DNA of 64,000 nt from Selaginella moellendorffii (Eukaryota > Streptophyta > Lycopodiopsida > Selaginellales > Selaginellaceae): contig NW_003314276.1 of the NCBI RefSeq assembly GCF_000143415.4, forward strand, positions 1,326,258 to 1,390,257. Direction: 5' to 3'. Position numbers and translations under genes: made by a program. Of this stretch, positions 22,893 through 33,430 are shown piece by piece; the stretch's first letter is position 1; each line of letters opens with the position of its first letter. Below the pieces are notes generated by a model. That model was not told where the DNA came from and searched no databases. It saw only the letters and a program-made list of their open reading frames with translations.

Positions 22893-24590
22893 GTATCTTA
22901 GGCTATACAATCAAATTGAATCATCAAGCAAAAATGATAAGCCTCCTAAAGGTACATAGCCTACAGCTAGACAAATTGAGGTAGAATGGTTAGATACAGA
23001 AGAGCTACCTAGTGTTTGTGTCATGACTAAATCCCAACAAAGAAGAGCTGAATTTGAATGCTAAGATAAAAGGAGTGATAATGAAGTAGAAATCATCCCT
23101 AACTCTCAATGGTGTTAAAAGAAAAAGATCAATGAAGAAATCACTCAACAACTCCAAGACTTAGAACCACAAGTCAATTTGGAGAATGGTGATTTTAACA
23201 CAGAAAGTTTCACGCCTTTACAAATTGACATGAATTTACCACTATTATAAAAGGAAAATCTTATACTAAAGCTAAATGGTAAAAATGAGAAAAGGTAGCA
23301 AAAGGCATTTAAATGCCAGAATTACACTCACTTTAAGCTAACTTCTCATTATAGCATCTTACCTTAGAGCTATATTGCTTAAAGAGATCTTGTCTAAAAA
23401 GGAAGAAACTTTAATCTCATCTATGGCCATTACAATTAAGTTAAAGGACTGTGATGATAAAGTTTTTACAATTGATATAAAGATTAGCAAGAATTTTTTA
23501 TTTGGAACTCTTATCGATAGTGGCTTAAGCATAAATATTTTAGAAGAGAGTATTTGCAAAGAATTAAGCTTAAGCCCAATTCAATCAGCCCTATTTAATG
23601 TACGAATAGCACATGATTGGAGTGTCAAACCCATCAGAATTATTAGAAATGTCTTAACCAATGTGGCTGACCTAAAGTACAAACTCAATTATGTCATACT
23701 TAAAATGACATGACAAGATTTTGCCTACAAAACTCTATTAGGTAAACCTTGGTTAAAAATTGTTTACACAAACCAAGATTGGAAAAATGGTTTTGTGCAT
23801 ATAGAGTAAGGCAACAAAAAAAAATCGTGCCCATTACTTCCACCATACAATTGGAAAGGAAAAATCAACCTTTCAAAACTTAATTTTATGATTGGGAGGA
23901 AGACTTAAATGATTTCCAAGAATAACAAATATTAAAAACTTTCCTTGAAATTAAGCCAATTTCAAAAGTTTATCTTTATTTAATACTCAAAAAAGTACCT
24001 AAGCAAAAAACCCTTAGATTAAAAATTAGTTCAGTTATAAAAGATTTCTCCTTAAAGGAGGATCTTGCCTATAAAATTGATTAATAAAGAAATTATATTT
24101 TACATGTTTCTTATGATCAACCATTTGAGCAAATCAATTTAACAAATGAGGATAATTTTCATACTATCACAATTACTCACGAATTGCAACGTGAATTTCA
24201 CAATTAGGCTATAAATCTACTAAAAGGGTATAAAGACATTTTTGTTTAGTTTTACACATATTTAAGAGGCATTCCGTCATAATTATGTATGTATCTTATT
24301 GAGATACTCTTGGAAATATGCCTAAAAGGTAAATGCTCTATAGAATAAATCTTAATTACCAAAATAAACTCATTGAGGAAATTGATAAACTTCTTTATGT
24401 AGGATTCATTTATCAAATCCAGAATGCTCAATGGCTTTCACCACTTGTGATTGTGCTTAAAAAAAATAGCAAGTGACGAGTTTGTATAAATTATAAAAAG
24501 TTAAATGATGCAATAAAAAAAAAATATTCCCTATTCTTTTCACAAATGAAATTCTGGATTTAGAATAAAACTTTCCATTACTCAATTCCC
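22893..24590 (+). mobile_element. Ty3/gypsy element, 3' portion (protease and RT relic)
   Basis: This resumes the element cut at 15518. At 23375-23713 a frame carries GTLIDSGLSINILEESICK, a retropepsin-like active site with Asp-Ser-Gly in place of the usual Asp-Thr/Ser-Gly-Ala. At about 24400-24540 comes IYQIQNAQWLSPLVIV followed by KKN and, after a stop, RVCINYKKLNDA, a gypsy RT N-terminal region. Similarity fades after about 24590, so the rest of RT, RNase H and integrase are lost. Many stops show it is inactive. Confidence 0.82.
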
Positions 24591-24635
24591 TTTGTCTCGC
24601 TATAAGTTCTTCTACAATATAATAGCCTTCCATAA

Positions 24636-24697
24636 TCCTTCAAGTGGTCGAAAGTGTGGTTAAGTGACTAAAGTAAAATGGAAAAATTAATCCCTTA
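24636..24697 (+). repeat. Fragment of the 3' end of a related LTR
   Basis: The stretch TTCAAGTGG to GTGTGGTTAAGTGACTAAAG and onward to CTTACA matches the last 60 or so bases of the LTRs ending at 17146 and 22892, with scattered mismatches. It is a leftover LTR tail. Confidence 0.75.
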
Positions 24698-25316
24698 CAT
24701 TAAAGAAATCAAATCATCCATCAAGAACTTGTCAATCTATGCCAAAGTGTCAAGCTTATCATTATAAAGACCAAGCTCAACAACCTAGAGCAAGATTTGG
24801 AAAATCTAACTACCTAAGGACAAACAATAGCTTTATCATGGGGGAGTGATGAAAAGGTAAATGTTTTATTTTGTATATCTTTCCAGGCAAAGCAAAAGAA
24901 GGAAACTTAAGCGAAATGGAGTTATGCTTAAATTTAGGCATCCAAAGAAAAAATAACTCAACCTAGGCAACACTTGTCATAGTTAAAAATAGTTATAAAA
25001 TTATGTAGTAGCACTTAGATGTTCTAGAAAACAACCCCCACTCACTATTGTACGTATTTGTATTAAATTAACCATCTTTTTTTCTGTTTATGACTGTTTG
25101 TGCAAAGTAAAGTTGAGAGAGTGACATATATTTATCCTTACTCATGCCTTTGGGGTTTAAGGCTGAGTTTTATTCTATTCTCTTCTTATTATTTTTCTCT
25201 TTTTTTCTTCTTTATGTTTTTATCTATGTTTGTTTGTCATTATTTTGTAGGCAAGGGCAAGAACATGAGTATAGGCAAAAAAAGCCTTACTCAAGATTGC
25301 ATTAGGATAAGAAACT

Positions 25317-26700
25317 TGTTAGAGCTGAAATCCAAGGTATGATAGGTGCCTTAAGGTCATATTTAATGGCAATTTTAAAAGAAATTCCTGGACATAGCTA
25401 ATATATAGTTAATGGTTCTTTCTTGTTTCAAGTAAACACTTTTTTTAGTTTCCTTCTAAATGTTCATTCTTTACTCTCATTTTTGGCTCTTTATCATGGT
25501 ATTGGAGTAGGATCAAAAGGATGGAAATTCTGCCATTGTCACTTTGGCAATTCCATTTCCATTTTTGATAACTTCTCAAGTTGGAGATATTGAATCCTTA
25601 AAAGCAAGGGAGTTTAGGTTGTTGTCAATAGTGATGAGCTGAAGTCAGGCTACAAGGTGGATATCTGGAATTGGTGTGAGGACCATGGCATGGTGATGAT
25701 TAGGTTTGTGGTGATAGAGAGCATATTGGATGATCTTGTCTTTAGTGAGAATTACATCAATAGCAAGTTGTGGAAGAAGCTGTGTGCACTGTAAAGTTTT
25801 GCTATGAAGGATCTTAGAGAAACTTGATATTTTCTTAATCTTGAGATTCACCATGATACAAAAACAAAGTCTCTTTACATCTCTAAATATCAATATTTAA
25901 CAAAAGTCCTTCTTATTTGCTTATGAAACATAAGTAATATTAAGTTCTTGATAAAAATTGAATGTCCTTCCAACAAGAAGGATTGGTAGAAAATTGGCTA
26001 AGAGCAATGATAACATAAGCCAAATTTGGACAGTTGCACACCATAGTATATATATCATACTCCCAAAAAATGGTACTTTTGCCATGGCTCGACACTCTTG
26101 GCAAAAAACATCAAGACAACCAAATTTGTGATATGTTATACAAAGTAAGCTTTTGTTTTTGACAAGTGGTGGTTTTTCTTTTGTTACTTACAGCAACATT
26201 AGCTTGACAGAGATAGCCATAAATCCACAACAAGGTGTTTTTTCTAACTTGGAACAAGTCTTGTTCTTTAAACCAACAAGAAGCAAACTCACATTACTTT
26301 TTCCTCTATAGAAACAAAGTATCTTGCTACCTTAATTGCTTCGAAGGAAATTCTTTAGTTTCAAAAATTTCTTGGAGCTCTTGGGAAATCCTCCACATTA
26401 ATTACTCTTCATGTTGACAATAAAAGAATTATTGATTAGTTGCAACACTAGAAGTTTCGAAAAACTATCACTATGTCAAAGATCTAATACATATAGAAAT
26501 TCCATTGGAGTCATGGCCAAGCCTTGACTAAGGAAGGCACTAACAACAATCAAGGAGTGTTAGAGCTGAAATCCAAGATGTGATAAGTGCTTTGAGTCAT
26601 ATTTAGCAGTAATTTCAAGTGAAACCTTTAAACATAACAATAGTTCTTTCTTGTTTCAAGTAAGCAATTGTTTTCTGAAAAGATTCTATTCATTCTTTGA
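25317..26700 (+). mobile_element. Copia-like short-LTR element relic
   Basis: Two direct repeats start TGTTAGAGCTGAAATCCAAG: 25317-25496 and 26558 to about 26700. They share about 130 alignable bases, including TTCTTTCTTGTTTCAAGTAA. The first is followed by TGGTATTGGAGTAGG, a degenerate primer-binding site. Upstream of the second, translation with stops at about 26270-26560 gives a segment including VDNKRIID and ALTKEG, resembling the C-terminal RNase H and tail of Ty1/copia polyproteins. Only about 1.06 kb of interior remains, so most of the element is deleted. The copia assignment is tentative; the LTR pairing is clear. Confidence 0.6.
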
Positions 26701-27380
26701 CCTAACTACCACTTAGGCGCAGTAGAGCATGGTCTCTCAATCGTCAACCCTAATCCCTAATCGAGTAGGAGACTGGTCTTTCATAGGGATGATCTGGCCA
26801 CATACTGAGGGCATCGCTGCAGCCTCTAGTGCTCCTGGATCCAGCACTCTACTCTTGCAAGTGTTGTTTTTCTGGCCTCACTTTTGCAGCTGCCCGGCAT
26901 AAGCAACCCCGAGTGCCAACCCACTTAAGTTTGTTTCCAATCCAATCCATACACGCTAAAAGCCACTTGGAACCAAAACAATAAACTCACAATTGTGTCA
27001 CACACTCACAGCAAGGCCGTCGTTGGCCATTTCCTAATGGTGCCAAGCTGAATCCAACCACACTATTTTGATTGAGAGCTCGCGATCAATCAAGAAGAAA
27101 CCACCTAAAGGAAAACCGATGCTTTGCTTTGCTCCTGTTTTAGCTACACTCACTTCCAACTCGCTGCCTCTACTTCCGTTTAGTACATACACTATTTTAC
27201 AATTGAACATCAAGTATCATAAGATGGTGGACGACTTACTAGGGTCGAAGCCTCTCCTCATCTCTGCCATTCACGTGCTGGTCGTGGTCGTTGATGTCCT
27301 TCACTTACAATTCTATGCTTTGGCGTTGCCTCGGTGGTCCGCACGGCTTTAAAATGGTGGGCCCAGATCACATGGCCGGA
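26701..27380. other. Intergenic stretch without a recognisable gene
   Basis: A 94-codon frame at 27068-27352 and its shadows have no recognisable domain. The last 140 bases merge into the promoter of the lectin gene. Confidence 0.5.
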
Positions 27381-27387
27381 CTGAAAG

Positions 27388-27473
27388 CACGTGTTTTGAC
27401 AGAGATAACCAATCAGGCGCTCTTGATTTTAAAGCACGTGTTTTTCTCTCACATGCTTGACAGGCCTATAAAT
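27388..27473 (+). promoter_or_regulatory. Promoter of the lectin gene (G-boxes, CCAAT, TATA)
   Basis: Two CACGTG boxes (27388-27393 and 27435-27440), each preceded by AAAG and followed by TTTT, flank a CCAAT box (27409-27413). A TATAAAT box lies at 27467-27473, about 50 bp upstream of the start codon at 27523. CACGTG with flanking bases is a common plant bZIP/bHLH target, so stress or ABA control is possible but not shown. Confidence 0.6.
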
Positions 27474-27522
27474 GTATGCAAGAATTGCTGTGACTTGCCA
27501 ACATCGAGAAGTCATTGGAACC

Positions 27523-28308
27523 ATGCTTCTTCGTGCTCTATCGCTCTTTGCATTGTGTTTGCTGGTTTCCGCAGCACCAGCATCACCCCCTCCTCCTGGT
27601 TCATGTTCATCCGACGCTGACTGCCCGGAGGCATACCCCTGCTGTAGTTCATGGGGAGACTGTGGCAACAAAGCCCCATGGTGTTCGTCGCCTCCTCCAC
27701 CGCCTCCACCATGCAAGTCTCCTTTATATGGTACTAGTGCTGATGGTACTGCCTTCAGTGGAAGTCTTACGAGTACGCCACTGGAGGGGCTACGCATAAT
27801 CAGCGGTTGTGTGGTTGATGCCATTCAGTGGAAGTCTTCGGGTTCTTCTTGGACTCAAATGTATGGAACGAACTCCTGTTCAGGATGTTTACCACAGCCG
27901 CCTCCGCAAGCTGGTCTGAGAAGCACATCCTACGAGGTCTTTTTAAGTTAACGTTTTTCTTACTTTCTCAATTTCTTTCTGCAGATCTCTTTGGGCTCGG
28001 ATGAGTACATTTACAAGGTATCGGGTACAACTGGAACAGACAAAACATGCGGTGCTGGTTGGGCGGGAGAAGGTGTTGTTTCGCTGACTGTGCATGTCAA
28101 GAACATGAAAACTGGTAAAACCAAACCATATGGTCCATTTGGTACTTCGACGAGTGGCACTTCCTTCGAAACAGCACCAGGCAACATAGTCTCGTTCTTT
28201 GGATATGCAAGCCCCAAGTCATATATGAAAGGCATCGGTGTTATCTATTCGACGTGCCCATCCAGTTCTGTTCAGACCACCCCCATGGGGGCGTTTAGCA
28301 TCATTTAA
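27523..28308 (+). CDS. Secreted jacalin-like lectin with hevein-like N-terminus
   Basis: Two exons (27523-27936, 27985-28308) joined in phase 0 across a 48-bp GT-AG intron give 245 residues. Residues 1-18 form a signal peptide. A short six-Cys module follows (Cys 28, 34, 40, 41, 47, 54) with the CCSSWGDCG core of hevein-type chitin-binding domains, though hevein itself has eight Cys. A run of Pro (57-63) links it to a jacalin-like beta-prism domain (about 65-232), seen as LEGLRIISGCVVDAIQW, then EYIYKVSG and the C-terminal GNIVSFFGYAS and GIGVIYS strands. It probably acts in the apoplast or secretory path, binding glycans. The intact frame and promoter elements suggest a living gene between transposon relics. 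Confidence 0.85.
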
Positions 28309-28324
28309 GGAGTTGCCAAACTAT

Positions 28325-28386
28325 GGTGCTATGCCAGACTATGTAATAAAGATTTGGTGCTATGCTAAACTATGTAATAAAGATTT
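28325..28386 (+). terminator. Duplicated polyadenylation region of the lectin gene
   Basis: A 31-bp unit (GGTGCTATGC to ATGTAATAAAGATTT) occurs twice in tandem at 28325-28355 and 28356-28386. Each copy carries an AATAAA signal. They begin 17 bp after the stop codon and may give two poly(A) sites. Confidence 0.55.
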
Positions 28387-28880
28387 TGGTGCTGTATTAT
28401 CTGAGCAGCTCGCAGGGCTCCAGAGAATACAAGTCGGACTGCTAGCAAAAATGATCTATCTATCTATATGCTATTTTGAGTGCCCATCCTGAAGCATGAG
28501 ACGCATTTTTTGCGTCGCTGTCATCTTCCATCGCCTCCAATGGCGTCTTCACTTCCATGGTTGGGCGGGATCTTGTCTAATTGTTCTTTGCTTCGTTCTA
28601 GGAGGCTATCTAGCCTATCTATGAGGCTAAAGGTGTTGGTTCTTTTCTCATTGAGCTTAACAATGGGACTACATGCCAGATTGACCACAAAATTTTTTCC
28701 TATATCTTGTTCAATTTTCTGGAAATCAATGCAGTATTACTTTTTTTTTTCTTTTATGCCCCTTCTTTTTGTTCACCTAATGGCAGAGTAATATATTCAT
28801 CCTTTACAACAGCCTTTCCCTCATTAGCAATTGGTGTAATTACTTAATACTATGACCAAAACTAAATAATCACATTCAAT

Positions 28881-29100
28881 TAATGGTAACATTTATGGTG
28901 TATAGTATAATTCTTTTTACTTTTACTGCTAATCCTTGAGTTTCTCTAAATTTCTTCTATGAGATGATTATAAGGATGATTTGTATTATTAATTTGATCA
29001 TTTTACAATGATTACTATCTATCATTCTTCAAATGATATTTGGCATTTGCACAAATTTCCCAAATGTTTACAAAGGATAATTTTACAATGATACAATGTT
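28881..29100 (+). mobile_element. Second gag-like retroelement fragment
   Basis: It aligns with 3808-4030 at roughly 70 percent by eye, in the same orientation: TTGATCATTTTACAATGATTAC against TCGATTACTTTACAGTGATTAT, and GATATTTGGCATTTGCACAAATTTCCC against its counterpart. It has more stops than the first copy. Confidence 0.65.
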
Positions 29101-29129
29101 TTAAGCACAGACACTTCTGCAGATTAAAG

Positions 29130-29480
29130 TTGTGGGAATACTAAATTAGCACACGATGTGATTATACAAGAACTTTGCTGTAAAATGCTAATCTGTTGTC
29201 TTGAGAGCCACAGCCTCCACCCACATAGTGAAGAAATTTATTGCCAACAAGTAATAGTGGCTACGTAAAGATGCTAGAGATAATGGGCAAGTGTAAAATG
29301 GACTTGAAAAGGTAATGAACTGAAAGGGAAAATGTTGCTTCAAGGATTGAACTGTTAGCATATGCCTCTATGGCCTTGAAAATAACAGGCCAATAAAAAC
29401 CACCATTGTTGATCCTGCAAAATGGCCTTTATAAAGGTGAAAGACTTTGACTTTAGCTTCTGTCAAGCAGCACAGTCAAG
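29130..29480 (-). mobile_element. Ty3/gypsy integrase relic
   Basis: Minus-strand translation gives, in order, HLYKGHFAGS, then in a shifted frame GGFYWPVIFKAIEAYANSS (the zinc-binding to core linker of gypsy integrase), and then FFTMWVEAVALKTTD and FTAKFLYNHI, typical of the start of the catalytic core. The position of the first catalytic Asp reads Asn (LAINFF). Stops and a frameshift show it is dead. It runs opposite to the gag-like fragment at 28881, so they come from different insertions. Confidence 0.8.
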
Positions 29481-30049
29481 CTGTCAACAAGAAAAATTCT
29501 GAGCCTTGATCTCCAAAGCCCGTTGCCACACCATTGGCAAGTTGTCTGGGGACTCTTGTGATGCAAATTTGACCTTGGTGTCAATGGGTGCACAATAGAT
29601 TTGCTTTTGTCAACTGCCCAGGGTTTGCTAGGCAATTTATACTCTTGGTTCTAGTATGCTCAAGAGTTGATTACATAGGAACTCTAAGGTTGTCAATGTA
29701 AAGTTAGAGGAGTGGTTCATTCTTGATGCAACTTTTCATATACCAATATAACTGTCTCCTCAAAATAAAGGTGACTTTAAGTTCCCTAGTCCACCCGCTG
29801 GACCGCTTTGTAGCTTTGCTAAGATTTGTCAATGCTTATTCCCCATTGAGTGGTACACTCTAAGCCACTTGGGGTTGATGTTCATCAAGTAGTATTGGCA
29901 GCATGCTTGGCAAGCCCTGGTCGCTGGCCATGAGCACTGTGTTGGCTGGCCCAAGAATCTCTGCTTAAACTCATTTCTTGGATTTTCAATGACAAAGCTT
30001 CTTATTGGTCACACTAATTGTGGCGAGTTTCTTTGGAGTAGCCTTCTGG
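29481..30049. other. Intergenic stretch, possible further retroelement debris
   Basis: No frame longer than 63 codons and no convincing domain. Part may belong to the integrase relic on its left. The segmental duplication begins at about 30050. Confidence 0.4.
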
Positions 30050-30300
30050 TCACTGGAAACGCTTCGGTATGCCGAGAGCCAGGCTTGGCTCCGTGGCACC
30101 ACTTGGAGCAGGTGATCGATGTAGAGACAGATTTTCCTTATCACTTTTCTTGCAACATTGGCAGACGGAGAAGTCACAAAGCAAGCTTAAATGATGGAGA
30201 AAACCGGCATTTGATCTGAAAGCTCGTCGCTCTCAAAGACAGGCAAACGTCCTATTGTTGTTCTTTCCCTACAGTAAAAATTTTGAGCTCAAATGAGTAG

Positions 30301-31242
30301 CTACTCATTACTGTCCTGCCACGACTCAAGGGCCGCAAAGAACCTCTGCCAACCGAAGTAGACCCCCTCGATGATAAGAGCAGTCAGGTCCCTGGGATCG
30401 TCGTCGTCCTCGCGAGCACTCTCGAAGCACTTGAGGTAGACATCCCGGTTCACAAAGTCGTGGTGGCGGCCAGCACCAGCAGCAGCAGCAGCGAACAAGA
30501 CGTTGGGGAACACAGCCACGCTGCGAAGCAAGTAGGCCAGCATCATCCTCCCGCATCGCCCATTCCCATCCACAAACGGATGGACGCACTCAAACTTGTA
30601 GAAGAATTCTGAGGCCAGCACCAGGAGCTGCTCCACCGTCTTGCAGCTGATTGTCGTCCTCTCCTCCTCGAAGAGCCGCTGCAGATCCGCGTTGGTCTTG
30701 CTCACCAACTTGGACAGCTTCGGCCGGATTGCCCAGGCATCCGCGTAGAAGTGCTGCCTTCCGCTGCTCGTGATCGTCATTGCAACCTCGTTGCCGGACC
30801 GAAACAAGCCCGCGATGTCCGGCCTGCCCGACTCCATAAGCAGCTCGTGTGACTGCCTGAGCTTGTAGTTGTTGACGCTGGGATCCTCCTCCTGATCCTG
30901 GAGCCACCATGTCTTGTTGAATGCTCGGGACAGGCAGCGGACTTGTTCCAATCTCTCGTCCCGAGCCACTACTTTGTCGTCCAAGTCCCCTTGGAGCTGC
31001 TCCAGGGCGTGGAGTGTTTCATCCCGGGTATCAAAGCCTTCCAGCTCCAGCTTGTTCACCTGGAACAGGAAGTCGGCCATGGCGTCGCGCTGCGCGTACA
31101 CGTCCAGCGCCCATGCTTTGGCATCGCCATCCAACGCCAGGAACCTCTTCACGTACCCACAAATGGCGTCCACCATGCTGCTCGTCGCCGGGGCTCCGTC
31201 GCCACCGCACCTCCAAAAGGGCCTCTCCGCGTATCGCCCCAT
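30301..31242 (-). CDS. Fic-domain protein (putative protein AMPylase)
   Basis: A single exon of 313 codons with no intron. The signature HPFVDGNGR at residues 221-229, followed by CGRMM, matches the Fic catalytic loop HPFx(D/E)GNGRxxR, with the catalytic His at 221. Fic proteins usually move AMP from ATP to Ser, Thr or Tyr of a target. The N-terminal 130 residues are helical and acidic with no recognised domain. I do not see a clear (S/T)xxxE(G/N) inhibitory helix. The start (MGRYAERPF) is the first ATG. There is no signal peptide or membrane segment, so a cytosolic or nuclear site is likely. The stop is 279 bp from the diverging hydrolase gene's first ATG. A decayed copy lies at 305-1090. 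Single-exon structure could reflect gene transfer or retroposition, which is unproven. Confidence 0.88.
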   Translation of the reverse strand: MGRYAERPFWRCGGDGAPATSSMVDAICGYVKRFLALDGDAKAWALDVYAQRDAMADFLFQVNKLELEGFDTRDETLHALEQLQGDLDDKVVARDERLEQVRCLSRAFNKTWWLQDQEEDPSVNNYKLRQSHELLMESGRPDIAGLFRSGNEVAMTITSSGRQHFYADAWAIRPKLSKLVSKTNADLQRLFEEERTTISCKTVEQLLVLASEFFYKFECVHPFVDGNGRCGRMMLAYLLRSVAVFPNVLFAAAAAGAGRHHDFVNRDVYLKCFESAREDDDDPRDLTALIIEGVYFGWQRFFAALESWQDSNE

Positions 31243-31523
31243 CTGTAAGCCCTAACCAACAAGGGCTCCATGTTATACCCTTTTCATTTTAAGGTGGCTA
31301 TGTATAAAGCTTTCTCAAATTTGTGTAAACCTATATTCCGAGAATATTCCAAGGCCCCTCAAAATATGCAATATGAGAGCCTAAACACTGTGTAACCATT
31401 TTCATGCATGGATATTTGTAGTACTTGGTACCTGAGAACCGAACATGCTATCCAGCTGGCCTGTTGAAATCATTTTCACAGCACAGGAAAGTGTTTGTCC
31501 ATACCCCAAGTGTCACTTTAATC

Positions 31524-33127
31524 ATGCCGGTTGCAGCTCGAGCCCGCTTCTTCCCCTTGTTTTGCGGCGCAGAAGCACGAAATCAGCTTGAAATACAAAG
31601 ATGTCACACCCTGGCCAAAGATCACATCGCCAAGGTGAGAATCTCAACACTCTAGAATCCTCAAAGTCTCACCTCACGCGAGAATTCCAGGCAAAAACAG
31701 CCATGGACAAGTTCCTCCAAAGCGTCGAGTCGAATCCCCACAGACGAGACGCAGCCGAGCCTTGCTACTCGCTGCACGAGCCAGGAGACCTCGTCTATGG
31801 AACCGCTCTCGTCTTTCACGGATTCGGGCAATCTCCACAGCAGTGCCAGTTGCTCGCGGACTACCTGTTTGACAATGGCTTCAATGTCTACCAGCCTTGC
31901 CTTGCTCGCCACTATCTCGGAAATCCGACTCTAAACTGGCCGCAGGTGACACATCTTAAAGTTCGCTCTTTACTTTCATCTCCACCCAGGTCGATCTCAA
32001 GCCGGAACTGAAAGAGAAGATCCGGCAAAACTTCCTCAAGGATCCGGTCCTAGCCAAGGAGCTCTATATCTCTGTAAGCCTTCGGCTATGACGTTTTCAT
32101 CCTGCTGACAGTCTGCTGGCCTGTGTTCTTCGTGATTGTTGTCCCAGGCGGAAGACACCATGCAGCGAGTTCGCTCCCTTTCCCCCGAAATGTCTGATAT
32201 AATCGCTGCGCTCGACCAAGGTGACCGTAGCCAGGATTTCCAGAGGTCTGTGAGCGCTGCTCTTCACCTCCAAAATGAACTAACCACTTGGCTGCCAGGT
32301 TTTTCGACTCGAGCCACTTGGACTACTTCACGGAAGCCGAGCAGCGACTAGAAGAAGTGCGTGCTCTGCCAGGCCCGATCTTCGCGATAGGCATCTCGAT
32401 GGGAGGAGCCACTGCGTTGCATCTCGCCAACACTTATCCAGACACAATCTCGAAAGTCGTAGCGTACGCCCCGCTCCTGAAGGTAGGACGAAACTTAGGC
32501 TTCGAAACAAAAGAAGAAAGAACAAACTTACTAATGATCGATCGATTTTCTGGCCAGACAATGGATGATGCGAGGAGAGAATTTGCTCTGGCGATCGGCC
32601 CGCTGGACGTGAAAGAAACCGGATGGGAGCCATCGCTCCAGTTCACAGTGGGATGCCTTGTAGCAATCGACCTGTGTGGGACTCGCATCAGCCAATCCAA
32701 CATAGATAACCTCGCAAAGAAAGTCGCTACCTTGCTACTCTTCACCGCAAACGAAGACTCGGCCGACCTTCCAACGCAGGAGAAATTCGCGCAAAGACTA
32801 AAAGCCATCTCCTCCGGTAGGATGCTTTGATCTTCAACAATGCGGAAAAATTCTCCCGTTGCTACTGTCCCAGATGGAGTGCCACACCTGCATTACACAT
32901 ATCGCCGCGAGCTGGAAGTCCCGCACGCGATGATCCACCCAAACGAGGTAGGAAATCGAGAAATTCTCGAGAGATTTCTAACCTCTCGCTTGGCGCAGAG
33001 GCCGATCGCGAACAAGCTGTGGAGAAGAATGTACCAGGAGACATTTCGATTCCTGACCACCGGGAAGGCGCGCCAGGACGAGCTCGATTCGCTGCGCCAA
33101 GACGAAACCCTACCCCAAGTACCATAA
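31524..33127 (+). CDS. Alpha/beta hydrolase (serine hydrolase, lipase-like)
   Basis: Seven exons join in phase: 31524-31634, 31691-31945, 31990-32073, 32148-32245, 32299-32482, 32558-32816 and 32874-33127, giving about 414 residues. The oxyanion-hole HGFG is at 80-83 and the nucleophile elbow GISMGG at 214-219 (Ser 216). A likely acid Asp lies in TANEDSADLP and a likely His in PHAMIHPNE of the last exon. The N-terminus (MPVAARARFFPLF) is basic and lacks acids, perhaps a plastid or mitochondrial signal. The 75-bp intron at 32483-32557 has an open frame, but the paralogous segment in copy 1 carries a stop, so I treat it as intron. A 51-bp in-frame segment in the last exon with GTAGG and GCAG ends could also be spliced. 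Substrate unknown. Confidence 0.82.
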
Positions 33128-33430
33128 ACCCTAAAACCCCAAATTCTCGGGAGCAAACTTTTATCTCCTCGTGAGAGCGAACAAACTAAACTCTAGAACT
33201 TTGGATCAAACCTGAGAGATCTATTCCTATCCTAGATAGAAGTTTTTCGTTGTGATCTTCTTCTCAAGCTCCTGTGACTCTCGAAAGAACTTAGAACTCT
33301 CTGGAACTTGACGCTCGCTCTACCTGCAAGGAAGAAAGAACGTCGATCAAAACACGAGAAAAGAGAGAGAACCACCATCGCCACTCGCCTGGAAGAACTT
33401 GGAACTCGGCATGGATGGTGTGGAGTCGCT

